DNA of 64,000 nt. It comes from Bdellovibrionota bacterium (lineage in GTDB: Bacteria; Bdellovibrionota; Bdellovibrionia; Bdellovibrionales; JAEYZS01). The position numbers and the translations under genes were made by a program. Where the stretch lies: positions 1 to 64,000 of the forward strand of contig JAZKEU010000009.1 of assembly GCA_040386775.1 (NCBI GenBank). The letters are read 5' to 3'. Each line of letters begins with the position of its first letter. Positions within the stretch are counted from its first letter, which is position 1. Below are positions 22,632 to 31,785 of the stretch, in pieces. The notes under the pieces were generated by a model that searched no databases, was not told the origin of the DNA, and worked only from the letters and a program-made list of their open reading frames with translations.

Positions 22632-25001
22632 CTAAAGTTTATTCAGTAGCACTAAACGCGGCTTGCTTCCGTTTGCTGGACCCACAACGCCTTCTTTTTC
22701 AAAAATTTCAATGATTCTGGCGGCTCTTGGATAACCCAGGCGGAACTTTCTTTGTAAAAGTGACGCGCTTACTTCTTTGAGACCTGAAACATATGCTAAT
22801 AATTCATCATATCTTTCATCGGATCCCTCTTCTTCCCCGCCATCAAAAGAGGCTCCGCTGGCGCCATTTGAAAATTCAAATCCCCCGCCAGAGCCATCTA
22901 ACGTTTTCATAGCTGACGGGTCAAACTCAGGCTCTGATTGTTTTGACCAGAATGATGTGAGCTCTGCGATTTCTTTTTCCGAAACCCAAGCCCCATGATG
23001 CCTTTGTGGCTTAGAAACACCAGGAGCTAGGAACAACATATCCCCTTGAGCCAAAAGTCTTTCTGCTCCGGATTCATCGAGAATGATTCTTGAGTCCATT
23101 TTACTAGCAACTTTAAAGCTAATCCTCCCTGGAATATTTGTTTTGATTAATCCTGTTACCACGTCTCTTCTTGGAGACTGCATTGCTAGAACCAAATGCA
23201 TACCGCAAGCCCTTGCCATTTGTGCTAGGCGCACAATCAACTGCTCTGTATTCACCTTATCCACCGACATCAAATCGCCAAATTCTTCTACAATGATAAC
23301 GATATAGGGAAGTTCCTGGAAATAATATCCTTCAACATTCCCTCTGTTTTGCGCATCCAGCTCATCATTGTAAGCTTGGTGCTCTGAAGCTTGCTGCTTA
23401 GAAAAATCCGCCATCTTTTCGTTGAATGCTTCAAGTCCGCGAGTATTGAATTTCGACATTGAGCGATAACGTTTTTCCATTTCGCGAACAGCCCAGCGCA
23501 AACTCACCACAGCTTTTTTAGGGTCTTTGATCGGGGGCATTATCAGGTGAGGAATATTATGGAAAGCCGCGAGATCCACTTGTTTTGGATCTACTAAAAT
23601 TACTTTTAATGTTTTCGGAGAATGTTTAAATAGTAAACCCGTAAGGAGTGAGTTGATGAATACCGATTTACCAGATCCTGTTGTCCCCGCTACTAATAAG
23701 TGAGGCATCTTTCTTAGATCCACAGTTTTAGGGTCTCCATTTGCTTCTTTTCCAAGAGCAATTGGAAGTTTTATTTTTTCATCCCAGAAAGCTGTATCTT
23801 CCACGATTTCTCTTAAATAAACCGAATCTCTTTTTGGATTTGCTGTTTCAATACCCACCACGTCTCTTCCTGGGAGTGGAGCAATGATACGAATGGACTC
23901 TGAGCTCAGTGCCAACGATAGATCATCTGCTAGTTCTGTGATTTTAGAAATTTTAACGTCTGCATTTGGTTTAAATTCATACATTGTTACCGCGGGTCCT
24001 GGTCTCACCGCAACAACAGAACCATTCACAGAAAACTGCGCAAGTTTGTCTTCTAATAGGAACGTATTTCTCTTGATGATTTTTTCATCTACTTTAATTC
24101 CGCTATTTGGTGCAGCTTCTAAAATGGAAAGCTTTGGAAGCTCCCAGTGTTCGATTCGTTTTAATTTTTTATGGGCTTCCTGTGTGATTTTTTCTTTTTT
24201 GTCTGTCATTTTTTGGATTACAAAGTTTGCTCTTCTTTGTTCATCAATGCTGATGGCATTGTCGAGATCCGTATCCATTTCTTCATCATCTGTGCCCAAC
24301 ATCATAGGATTTTCTTTAATTGGAGCCTTTAAAACATTTAGAATTTTTGATTCTATAACCGGAGAAACTCGCTTTTCGATTTTCGCTTTCTTCTTAAATA
24401 GATCTTTAAAGAAAGTAATCACACCATCTCTAATGTCTTTTAGTTTTTTAATTGCAGCGTTGGGAAGTAGAAGTTCTGCAAATTCCTTAAGTGATTTTTC
24501 GGTATAAAATATAGTGAGAACTAGAAGAGCGCTCCAAAGAATAACTGCCACTCCAGTTTTATTAAAAACAGCTACCAAGCCTTTTGTTGCAAATAATCCT
24601 AAAAGCCCACTTGCATAAATGGCACCATTGAAAAATTTTTCCAGTGGCAGATATAGTGAAATTAAAGAAGAACATGCCAATAAAAATAAGCCCGCCAGCG
24701 TCCAACTTGCAGCGCCACTGATTTTCTTTGGATTGTTACCATACTTAAAATGCATATAGGATTGTCTTATTCCTGCAAATACAAATAACCACGCCGTTAA
24801 ACCAAATGCCTGATAAAATATATCAGACAAAAAGCTTCCAAAATACCCACAGAGGTTTTGAACGGAGCTATTTATTCCTGTGGAATTAAATGAAGGATCA
24901 GCAGGGTTATAGCTCCACAGAGCGAGCGACAAGAAGAGGCTTCCTGCAAGCCATCCAATAACAACAATATCTCTTTGAAATTTTTCAATCATTTTCGACA
25001 T
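22632..25001 (-). CDS. ftsK: DNA translocase FtsK
   Basis: 789 residues. Four N-terminal membrane helices (about 12-30, 62-80, 98-118, 150-168), a short charged linker (about 170-330), then the motor: Walker A GTTGSGKS (439-446), LRMILIDPKQVDL-like VILVDPKQVDLAAF, and Walker B YIVIIVEEFGDLM. The last 65 residues form the gamma winged helix (DELLAYVSGLKEVSASLLQRKFRLGYPRAARI), which reads KOPS sequences. It pumps chromosomes and supports XerCD dimer resolution at division. First gene of the dap run. Confidence 0.96.
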   Translation of the reverse strand: MSKMIEKFQRDIVVIGWLAGSLFLSLALWSYNPADPSFNSTGINSSVQNLCGYFGSFLSDIFYQAFGLTAWLFVFAGIRQSYMHFKYGNNPKKISGAASWTLAGLFLLACSSLISLYLPLEKFFNGAIYASGLLGLFATKGLVAVFNKTGVAVILWSALLVLTIFYTEKSLKEFAELLLPNAAIKKLKDIRDGVITFFKDLFKKKAKIEKRVSPVIESKILNVLKAPIKENPMMLGTDDEEMDTDLDNAISIDEQRRANFVIQKMTDKKEKITQEAHKKLKRIEHWELPKLSILEAAPNSGIKVDEKIIKRNTFLLEDKLAQFSVNGSVVAVRPGPAVTMYEFKPNADVKISKITELADDLSLALSSESIRIIAPLPGRDVVGIETANPKRDSVYLREIVEDTAFWDEKIKLPIALGKEANGDPKTVDLRKMPHLLVAGTTGSGKSVFINSLLTGLLFKHSPKTLKVILVDPKQVDLAAFHNIPHLIMPPIKDPKKAVVSLRWAVREMEKRYRSMSKFNTRGLEAFNEKMADFSKQQASEHQAYNDELDAQNRGNVEGYYFQELPYIVIIVEEFGDLMSVDKVNTEQLIVRLAQMARACGMHLVLAMQSPRRDVVTGLIKTNIPGRISFKVASKMDSRIILDESGAERLLAQGDMLFLAPGVSKPQRHHGAWVSEKEIAELTSFWSKQSEPEFDPSAMKTLDGSGGGFEFSNGASGASFDGGEEEGSDERYDELLAYVSGLKEVSASLLQRKFRLGYPRAARIIEIFEKEGVVGPANGSKPRLVLLNKL

Positions 25002-25077
25002 ATCTACATGATACGGAAGTTGTATTGACTTTGGTAGTCGGGGCTTTTAAATCATTAGGACTTTAATCGAGAAAATA

Positions 25078-25713
25078 ATGATAAAAATCAATGAGATCTT
25101 CTTTAGCATTCAAGGGGAGTCCAGTTACACGGGAATTCCGACAGTTTTTGTGCGCACCTCAGGGTGCCCGCTCCGCTGTACTTATTGTGATACCCAGTAC
25201 GCATATTATGATGGTGAAAAAATATCAATTGATGCCATCATCGAAAAAATTAAATCTTTTCCTACAAAATATGTATGTGTTACTGGCGGAGAGCCTTTAT
25301 CACAGACCAATTCCAATGAGCTTATGTCAAGGTTATGTGAAATGGATTATAAAGTTTCTATAGAAACGAGTGGTGCCGTCTCTTGTGAATTCGTCGATAA
25401 ACGAGTCAAGAAGATTATAGATATAAAAACACCCGATAGCGGCGCAGCAGATACGTTTATAATGAAAAATTTAGATCACGCAACCGCTCTTGATGAATTT
25501 AAATTCGTGATTTGTTCAGAAAAAGATTTCCATTGGTCAGAAAGTTTTGTACAAACACACCTCTCAAGTGGACAGAGTATATTGTTTAGTCCTTCTTTCG
25601 GTGTCGTGAGTGAATTGCAATTGGCTCGCTGGATTCTCGAAAAAGGAAGTCAAGCAAGAATGCAGATGCAAATGCATAAATATATCTGGCCTCCTGATAC
25701 AAAAGGTGTATAA
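25078..25713 (+). CDS. queE: 7-carboxy-7-deazaguanine synthase
   Basis: 211 residues. Starts MIKINEIFFSIQGES, with the radical-SAM cluster motif CPLRCTYCDTQYAY and TGGEPL. It converts 6-carboxytetrahydropterin into the queuosine precursor CDG. No other que gene is nearby, and I see no preQ1 riboswitch in the 76 bases upstream. Divergent from ftsK. A TTGACT at about 25033 with a TTAAAT 16 bases on may be the promoter. Confidence 0.92.
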   Translation: MIKINEIFFSIQGESSYTGIPTVFVRTSGCPLRCTYCDTQYAYYDGEKISIDAIIEKIKSFPTKYVCVTGGEPLSQTNSNELMSRLCEMDYKVSIETSGAVSCEFVDKRVKKIIDIKTPDSGAADTFIMKNLDHATALDEFKFVICSEKDFHWSESFVQTHLSSGQSILFSPSFGVVSELQLARWILEKGSQARMQMQMHKYIWPPDTKGV

Positions 25714-25791
25714 CACTCACTCAAAACTGAAGTGAAAAAAACTGAAACTCAAAACCTAAAATTAGGTAAAACTATAGGGGTCGTGACAACC

Positions 25792-26136
25792 ATGAACACT
25801 ACTGCAAATTCTACTACAAACTCTACAACGCCACCAATCTCTCCAGAAGCTTTTCAACCTAACCACTTATTCGTAGCTAATTTAAAATCAGTAAGCTTAG
25901 AAAAATTAGTTAGATCTAAACTTGAAGTTCTTTTTGATGAACAACAAGAAACATCTGTAGAGCTAAATGGATTGTACGACGTTGTATTAGAACAAGTAGA
26001 GAAGCCTCTTATTGAACTTGCATTGAAGGTTCACCGTGGTAACCAAGTTAAGACAGCAAAAATGTTAGGTATCAACAGAAACACGCTCAAGAAGAAAATG
26101 GACGGATATAAAATCAAAGTTCGCTCATTAACATAA
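25792..26136 (+). CDS. Fis-type HTH DNA-binding protein
   Basis: 114 residues from ATG 25792 (AGGGG upstream, spacing somewhat long); a GTG at 25732 gives 134. The N-terminus is Thr/Asn rich and probably disordered. The C-terminus, from about residue 75, is the Fis helix-turn-helix: RGNQVKTAKMLGINRNTLKKKMDGYKIK, very close to enteric Fis and NtrC-family DNA-binding domains, without a sigma-54 activation domain. Likely a nucleoid-associated or global regulator. Its target genes cannot be read from this window. Confidence 0.82.
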   Translation: MNTTANSTTNSTTPPISPEAFQPNHLFVANLKSVSLEKLVRSKLEVLFDEQQETSVELNGLYDVVLEQVEKPLIELALKVHRGNQVKTAKMLGINRNTLKKKMDGYKIKVRSLT

Positions 26137-26257
26137 GATCAGCTTAATTAAATCGACTTATCGAATCTTAAAGGTTCATCCACTAGAGTCCAACACATCA
26201 GTGGGTCATTTGTATCCGACAGCAGGCAAAAGGCCCACAATTTATTTAAACCAATGA

Positions 26258-26449
26258 CTATTTATATTCTTCACGAACTTGCAAGATCACATCTTGCAGG
26301 TAATCGGCCAACACATCCCTGATTTGATCTAGCGTCAATGTGCTTTTCTCAAAACCTTTGTCAGAAATTTTCTTTAAAAAATCCTGAGTGACCAATTCTT
26401 CTGGCAATCCTGTGCTTTTAACTATTTTTTCGAAAAGATTATCATCCAT
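26258..26449 (-). CDS. Small conserved-looking acidic protein
   Basis: 63 residues, no signal peptide. Helix-rich, beginning DDNLFEKIVKSTGLPEELV and ending DVILQVREEYK. It follows dnaB on the same strand (97 bases) and may share its transcript. The CAACCGGTTG palindrome at 26487-26496 lies between them. No family recognised; possibly specific to Bdellovibrionales. Confidence 0.55.
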   Translation of the reverse strand: MDDNLFEKIVKSTGLPEELVTQDFLKKISDKGFEKSTLTLDQIRDVLADYLQDVILQVREEYK

Positions 26450-26545
26450 GAAAAACCCCTCTCTATGGATGACATTATCAAACCAACAACCGGTTGATTG
26501 TTTAATATATTTTGAAGGAATTTTTAAGAACTGGACTTCGGTCTA

Positions 26546-27961
26546 CTAAGACTCTGGTGCAAAATTTTGAAGCGGTCCCTTGGGTTTAGCGGGATACTTA
26601 TCTTCCTTGGGTGGTTGAGAAAATTGCGCAAGGCTCTCTGCCGCAAGGTTAGCAAATTGACCGTATTGAGATAACCACGCAAGCTTTGCTACTCCTGTTG
26701 GTCCGTTTCTTTGTTTACCAATAATAATTTCCGCAATACCCTTCGCGTCTGAGTTTTCTCTTTCGTAGTAATCATCACGATAAATCATCATGATAACGTC
26801 TGCATCTTGCTCGATAGAGCCCGATTCTCTCAAATCTGAGAGCATTGGTCTTCTATCTGATCTGCCCTCAACTCCACGATTGAGCTGTGCGAGGGCAATC
26901 ACTGGAACTTTTAATTCCTTGGCAATTGCTTTTAATGTTTTTGAGATTTCCGATACTGCTCTTTCTCGGCTTTCTACTTTTTGCTTTAAATCCATCAACT
27001 GAAGATAATCCACCATGATGAGATCTAACCCATGCGTGGCCTTCAGTCTTCTACACTTCGCACGGATCTCAAAGGGGCTAATACCTGAGGTTTCATCAAT
27101 GAACATTCCTGATTTACTGATGATGCTCACCGTATTGATAAGTTTTGGCCAACTTGAATCTGGAATTTTACCCACTCTCATGAGTGACATATCGATTTTT
27201 GATTCAGAAGCCAGCATTCTCAACATCAACTGCTCTTGACCCATCTCCAGAGAGAAATAGGCCACTTTTTTGCCCTCTCTGATCGCCGCATGAGTGGCAA
27301 TGTTTAAGCTGAATGCTGTCTTACCCATAGAAGGACGAGCCGCAATAATCGTTAATTCGCCCGGCTGAAATCCTGCTGTCATTTTATCAAGCTCGGTAAA
27401 TCCAGAGCTCACACCCGTAATGGCCGCGCCCCCGGAGTTATAGAGCTCGTCGATTCTTTGCATATTGAGTTTTAGAATTTCATTGGCTGGAATCAATCCA
27501 TCCACTTTTTTCTTTTCGGCAATGGAGAAGATTTTTGATTCGGCGTTATCTAGAAAGGTACCGATATCCTCGTAATCGCCGTCGTAAGCTTTACCAACTA
27601 ATCCTTGGCACTCAGTGATGAGTTTTCTTAAAATTGCTTTTTCCGCCACGATTTCGACGTAACTTTTTAAGTTTGCCGTCGTTGGAGTTTGGTTGAGAAT
27701 CTCAGCCAAATAAGCTGATCCCCCAACTTGATCCAATTCATCTTTTTTCTTTAGAAGTTCCGATACCGTTAAAATATCAATGGGCTGACCCTTGATATTC
27801 AATTCTCTGAATGTGGAATAGATAGTCCGGTGTGCATTTTTATAGAAGTGTTCTTCCGAAATGGTGTCATTGACTTCATCCCACTTTTCAGGCTCTAGCA
27901 TGATGCTGCCTAAAACCGATTGTTCTGCTTCAATGTTATGTGGTTGAACTCTTAATTGCAA
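26546..27961 (-). CDS. dnaB: Replicative DNA helicase
   Basis: 471 residues. The N-terminal collar domain starts RVQPHNIEAEQSVLGSIML. The RecA-like motor contains TIIAARPSMGKTAF (Walker A), FSLEMGQEQL, the Walker B segment LDLIMVDYLQLM, and AQLNRGVEGR. The tail is Pro/Lys rich. It unwinds DNA ahead of the replisome. It follows rplI in the ribosomal run rpsF-DUF2232-rplI-dnaB, a common arrangement. Confidence 0.97.
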   Translation of the reverse strand: MQLRVQPHNIEAEQSVLGSIMLEPEKWDEVNDTISEEHFYKNAHRTIYSTFRELNIKGQPIDILTVSELLKKKDELDQVGGSAYLAEILNQTPTTANLKSYVEIVAEKAILRKLITECQGLVGKAYDGDYEDIGTFLDNAESKIFSIAEKKKVDGLIPANEILKLNMQRIDELYNSGGAAITGVSSGFTELDKMTAGFQPGELTIIAARPSMGKTAFSLNIATHAAIREGKKVAYFSLEMGQEQLMLRMLASESKIDMSLMRVGKIPDSSWPKLINTVSIISKSGMFIDETSGISPFEIRAKCRRLKATHGLDLIMVDYLQLMDLKQKVESRERAVSEISKTLKAIAKELKVPVIALAQLNRGVEGRSDRRPMLSDLRESGSIEQDADVIMMIYRDDYYERENSDAKGIAEIIIGKQRNGPTGVAKLAWLSQYGQFANLAAESLAQFSQPPKEDKYPAKPKGPLQNFAPES

Positions 27962-27993
27962 AAAACCCCCTCGAGAAACCGTTTCTTTAGAAC

Positions 27994-28437
27994 TTAAGCG
28001 CGTTCTACAGAAACTAGAACTTCCGCCTCTAGGCCTTCACCGAAGCTTACAGTTGCTTTATGTTGACCAAGAATTTTGATGCTGTCCTCAAGGATAACGT
28101 CTCTTCTATCAACTTGGAATCCTTGCTTCTCAAGTTCGCGAGCGATATCGCTTGCGCCAATAGAACCGAACAATTTGTCTGTCTCAGAAGCGTTCATTTT
28201 GAATGTTACAGTTTTGCCTGACATTTTTTGTAAAATTTCTTTTTTCTCGCCTACTGCTTTTTTCTTTTTAGAATCTGCCATCTTTTTGATGTGTTCAAAT
28301 TCTTTAACTCTTCTTTCGGTTGCTTCACTTGCTAATTTCTTTGGAAATAAAAAATTTCTTGCGAAACCTGTTGCAACATTAACTAGTTGACCAATTTTTC
28401 CTACGTTTTTTACATCTGATTTTAAAATAACTTTCAT
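27994..28437 (-). CDS. rplI: 50S ribosomal protein L9
   Basis: 147 residues. The N-terminal RNA-binding domain reads MKVILKSDVKNVGKIGQLVNVATGFARNFLFPK. A long connecting helix rich in Lys/Glu (about 40-75) leads to the C-terminal domain (KLFGSIGASDIARELEKQGF). Standard L9 architecture and length. 32 bases upstream of dnaB. Confidence 0.97.
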   Translation of the reverse strand: MKVILKSDVKNVGKIGQLVNVATGFARNFLFPKKLASEATERRVKEFEHIKKMADSKKKKAVGEKKEILQKMSGKTVTFKMNASETDKLFGSIGASDIARELEKQGFQVDRRDVILEDSIKILGQHKATVSFGEGLEAEVLVSVERA

Positions 28438-28489
28438 GGATTTATCCTTGTTTAATTTTTTTATTAGCCCTAATTCTTTTAATCTATTT

Positions 28490-29347
28490 TCATAATGCTT
28501 TTTTAGAGATTTTATTCCTAAAATTCAACCAAAAATCCAATATGCCGAGGCAAATAGGCAATAGCAATTGAGCAATGAATATAAAGTACACGATCATTTT
28601 AAGCAACGAACCAAAATTCAAATTTTCCATTAAGAACGACAGAACCGAAAGTCCTTGAAAAAAATACAGCAAAAGTGAGACATTCAGAACATTTAATGCG
28701 GCTTCCTGTAATCCCGGAACTGGCGTCTTTAAGAATGAAAAAAGAAGCGAAACGATAATCACCCAAATGAATACATCGGGAGTTCTAAAATTTTTTATCT
28801 CAATTTGGGCTCTCAATGTTCCCATTCTTCTTTGCGCTCTAGAATCGAATAGAACTGCGATCCAAAGATTTAAAGCTAAAAGCGTAACAATGAGAGAGGG
28901 AACCTGATGCGTGAGAGTCTCAAGAGTGATACTCATCTCGCCTATAACTGTTTTCGCTTGAATGAAATAAAATTCTACCTGAGTTGAAATCCAGCCCCAG
29001 AATTGCGCACCTTCTTTAAAGTGCACCCAAAGGAAAAGGATAAAGAAAAAGGCCGCCGTACTTGATAGAACTGCCACTACGCTTTTTAGCAAAATGTTTT
29101 TTTTCTCCATTGCTACGAAGACTAGAATCAAAATAGATGTACACAGAATCATCAACGCTAACATTTGAGCTTTGAAGTAAAGCGCAATCGTTATCGTTAA
29201 GAGCTGGAGGAAAATAAAGTTGAGTGTATCCGCGGTTCTTCTCAGGAGAAGCAGCGGGGCCCCTCCGAAAATTCCCGTGCTGAGAGTTAAAATCACGCAC
29301 GAGAGTTGTAAGAATAATGCGGAAAATATTTTTTCCTTAGAGATCAT
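28490..29347 (-). CDS. DUF2232-type polytopic membrane protein
   Basis: 285 residues with about seven or eight hydrophobic helices and few charged loops; the C-terminus is basic (RNKISKKAL). The position between rpsF and rplI is the usual place for YybS/DUF2232 proteins in many bacteria, and the alternation of helices fits. The function of the family is not firmly known; a membrane transporter or division-linked role has been suggested. Ten bases after rpsF. Confidence 0.7.
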   Translation of the reverse strand: MISKEKIFSALFLQLSCVILTLSTGIFGGAPLLLLRRTADTLNFIFLQLLTITIALYFKAQMLALMILCTSILILVFVAMEKKNILLKSVVAVLSSTAAFFFILFLWVHFKEGAQFWGWISTQVEFYFIQAKTVIGEMSITLETLTHQVPSLIVTLLALNLWIAVLFDSRAQRRMGTLRAQIEIKNFRTPDVFIWVIIVSLLFSFLKTPVPGLQEAALNVLNVSLLLYFFQGLSVLSFLMENLNFGSLLKMIVYFIFIAQLLLPICLGILDFWLNFRNKISKKAL

Positions 29348-29356
29348 TGATGTCGA

Positions 29357-29791
29357 TTATACAGACGGTCTCATTTGTCTTTGAGCGCGTGCTTTTTCGA
29401 AATTCTTTTCTCTTTCTTTTTCACGAGCTTGAGCTGCGCTTAAAGAATCTTTGAATTCTTGAACGTGCTTCGTAAGATCAGTTCCATCTTCTAGCTTAAC
29501 GTGAACGAATCTTAACACATCATCGTTAATTCTCATTGTACGCTCTAACTCAGCAACAACCTGAGTGTTTGCTGTGAAAGTTGTATGGAAGTAAATGCCC
29601 GTTTTTTCTTTTTGGATTGGATTTCCAAGGCGTCTTTTGCCCCAAGTATCGATGTGGGCCATCTCACCCTTGAAAGATTCGATAATTTGTTTGTTTTTTT
29701 GAAGTAGGCCTTTTTGCTTTTCTTCAGTTGTATCAGATTTCAAGATAATTACTGATTCGTATGGACGAATAGTTGTGACAGTTTTAGCCAT
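29357..29791 (-). CDS. rpsF: 30S ribosomal protein S6
   Basis: 144 residues. The core has YESVIILKSDTTEEKQKGLL, WGKRRLGNPIQKEKTGIYFH and LERTMRINDDVLRFVHVKL, typical for S6. An extended charged C-terminal tail (about 110-144, Lys/Arg/Glu) is present. First gene of the run. The rpsR gene, normally next, is absent: only nine bases separate rpsF from the DUF2232 gene. Confidence 0.96.
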   Translation of the reverse strand: MAKTVTTIRPYESVIILKSDTTEEKQKGLLQKNKQIIESFKGEMAHIDTWGKRRLGNPIQKEKTGIYFHTTFTANTQVVAELERTMRINDDVLRFVHVKLEDGTDLTKHVQEFKDSLSAAQAREKEREKNFEKARAQRQMRPSV

Positions 29792-29921
29792 TTTAACAGT
29801 TCCTTTTGGTTAAAGCCCCATCTCTACGGGTGGAGCAAGGTTTTTAAAGAATGACTTTTATGCCACGAAACTGGTCTTTAAGGCAATAGAAATGATGGAT
29901 AATTGATATATACTTAAGTAT

Positions 29922-30608
29922 ATGGATTTATACATAAAAATCACATCTGGAACACGCGTAGGAGATGTCTTTAAGCTTCAACCAGGAGTTACTCTGGGAA
30001 GATCTAAGGCTGATATCCATTTGAAAGACTCGAAAGCCTCTTTGGTTCACGCAAAAATTGTCGAAGAAGATGATGCTCTTTTTTACCTAGATATGAATTC
30101 TACAAATGGAACTATGGTTGCAGGCCGGGGAATTAAAAAAGTAAAATTGATTCCTGGTCTCGTCATAACGATCGGGGCTACCAATTTAGAAATCGTAAGC
30201 GAATTTGATATTAAAAAAACTTCCGAAGTGAATTTGAGCGAATGGCGCGAGGCACTTTTCAATTTCACGCAAAAATTAAAAACAGATCAGTCTCTCGTTG
30301 AGGTGACACCTTTTGAAAGGTGTATCACCGTAGATGTAAAGTCTGGCGTTCAAGCGGGAACGGGATGGATTTTGGGTTATGGTCCAAGAAAGCTTGGACC
30401 GGGATCTTCTGATTTGTGCATTTTAGACGATACTCTTGAGGAATTCTGTTTAGAAATCTCGCAGAGCGAAGAGGGTCATGTGATTATTGAATCTGTTGGG
30501 GAGAACCCCTTTATCATTGATGGTAAAAAAAGAATTACCGAAATTTTAAAAAATAGATTAAAGATACAGGTCGGAAACACAATACTGGAAGTTGGATTTT
30601 TAGAATGA
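29922..30608 (+). CDS. FHA-domain protein
   Basis: 228 residues. The N-terminal FHA domain has GVTLGRSKADIHLKDSKASLVHAKI, then DMNSTNGTMVAG, carrying the Arg, Ser, His and Asn-Gly pattern that binds phosphothreonine. The C-terminal half (about 120-228) has a second beta-rich module reminiscent of FHA (TGWILGYGPRKLGPGSSDLCILDDT) but without the binding residues. Reads phosphorylated partners; no kinase gene is in the window. It overlaps the hydrolase by four bases. Confidence 0.85.
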   Translation: MDLYIKITSGTRVGDVFKLQPGVTLGRSKADIHLKDSKASLVHAKIVEEDDALFYLDMNSTNGTMVAGRGIKKVKLIPGLVITIGATNLEIVSEFDIKKTSEVNLSEWREALFNFTQKLKTDQSLVEVTPFERCITVDVKSGVQAGTGWILGYGPRKLGPGSSDLCILDDTLEEFCLEISQSEEGHVIIESVGENPFIIDGKKRITEILKNRLKIQVGNTILEVGFLE

Positions 30609-31480
30609 AGCAATTCGAAAAAAAAGTAGGAACATTTAAAAGCTTTGATGGCACCGAAATCTATTACGAAGTTCGCGGCCAAGGCAAACCTTTAGTTCTT
30701 ACTTACGGCATTGTTTGCCTCATGAATCATTGGCATCACCAAGTGAAACATTTTAGCGAAAATTATCAGACTATTCTTTTTGATTTGCGAGGACATCACA
30801 ATACGCCGATCCCACTTGATCGCGAAAACTTATCTATGGATGCTATCGCTCGAGACATTCCTCTTTTACTCGAACATTTAGGAATTGAAAAAGCGAGCTT
30901 CTGGGGACACAGCTTTGGTTGCCAACTTTTAATTCGCGCTTATGACATGAATCCAAAAATGTTTGAAAATTTAATTTTGATCAATGGTTTTGCCAAAAAT
31001 CCACTCACAAAAACATTTGGCGTAGAGGCTGTTCACCAAGCTTTCTCGATTGCAAAGCAAGGTTACGATCTTTTGCCAGAGACTGTTTCATACATATGGA
31101 AAAAAGCCGTAAAGAATCCCGTCGCTATGAGAATTTCTGCTCTTGCCGGGGGATTCAATCTCAATCTCACAGGCTTTCAAGACATTGAAATTTACGCGAA
31201 AGGCGTTGCCAACGTCGAAGCAGATATTTTCTTAACTCTTTTTGAGCAAATGATTAAGTATGATGGTAGCGGTACTCTAGATCGTATCGAGTGTCCTACT
31301 TTAATCATCAGCGGACAAAAGGATGCGGTAACTCCCGTGCAATTCCAAGAAGATCTACACAAGAAAATCAAAGGCAGCGAGCACATCATTGTTCCCCACG
31401 GAACTCATTGCACTCAACTTGATATGCCTGATTTTGTAAATCTTAAAATCGAAAAATTTTTTAAAGAAAATAAATACTAA
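30605..31480 (+). CDS. Alpha/beta hydrolase
   Basis: 291 residues. Core features: oxyanion-hole region with LTYGIVCLMNHWHHQ, RGHHNT, the nucleophile elbow GHSFGCQL (Ser in GHSFG), an acid in SGQKDAVTP and a late His in PHGTHC. Substrate unknown: esterase, lactonase or haloperoxidase-like activities are all possible. Start overlaps the FHA gene stop (ATGA), which suggests a functional pair under phosphorylation control. Confidence 0.85.
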   Translation: MKQFEKKVGTFKSFDGTEIYYEVRGQGKPLVLTYGIVCLMNHWHHQVKHFSENYQTILFDLRGHHNTPIPLDRENLSMDAIARDIPLLLEHLGIEKASFWGHSFGCQLLIRAYDMNPKMFENLILINGFAKNPLTKTFGVEAVHQAFSIAKQGYDLLPETVSYIWKKAVKNPVAMRISALAGGFNLNLTGFQDIEIYAKGVANVEADIFLTLFEQMIKYDGSGTLDRIECPTLIISGQKDAVTPVQFQEDLHKKIKGSEHIIVPHGTHCTQLDMPDFVNLKIEKFFKENKY

Positions 31481-31785
31481 AATTATTTTTCTGCTCGCCG
31501 ATTTGATCTTTTACAAGTATATGCACACCACCACAGGTGGAATTGCTTTTTTTCAGTTCTCAAAGCCTCTTGAATCGCGGTCAGCTGACTGAGCTTGGCA
31601 GAGTCTCCAAAGTACTCGTATTGGTACTATAAGTGCTTGATTTTATTGTTATTTTTTAAAATACCTATAGGGGTTATATAATAAATCTAATATATCAATC
31701 AACTGTCCATTGTTGATAAATATTCGCTAATTGTAAACGGATTTCAGAAATTAAATGTGGGTTTGTTTTTGCACTTATTAATTGT
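31481..31785. other. 305-base intergenic region
   Basis: It holds a small hairpin, CCACC-ACA-GGTGG (31528-31540), followed by a T-rich stretch, which could end the FHA-hydrolase transcript. The rest is AT-rich, with the likely promoter of the next gene around 31660-31780. I see no open frame, tRNA or repeat. Confidence 0.4.
31528..31552 (+). terminator. Possible terminator of the FHA-hydrolase unit
   Basis: A 5-bp GC-rich stem (CCACC/GGTGG) with a 3-base loop is followed by AATTGCTTTTTTT. Short stem, so only moderate support. Confidence 0.5.

Noticed and set aside
25002-25077. Possible preQ1 riboswitch upstream of queE
   Set aside because: No pseudoknot-forming C-rich/A-rich pattern; the leader is short and reads as a plain promoter.
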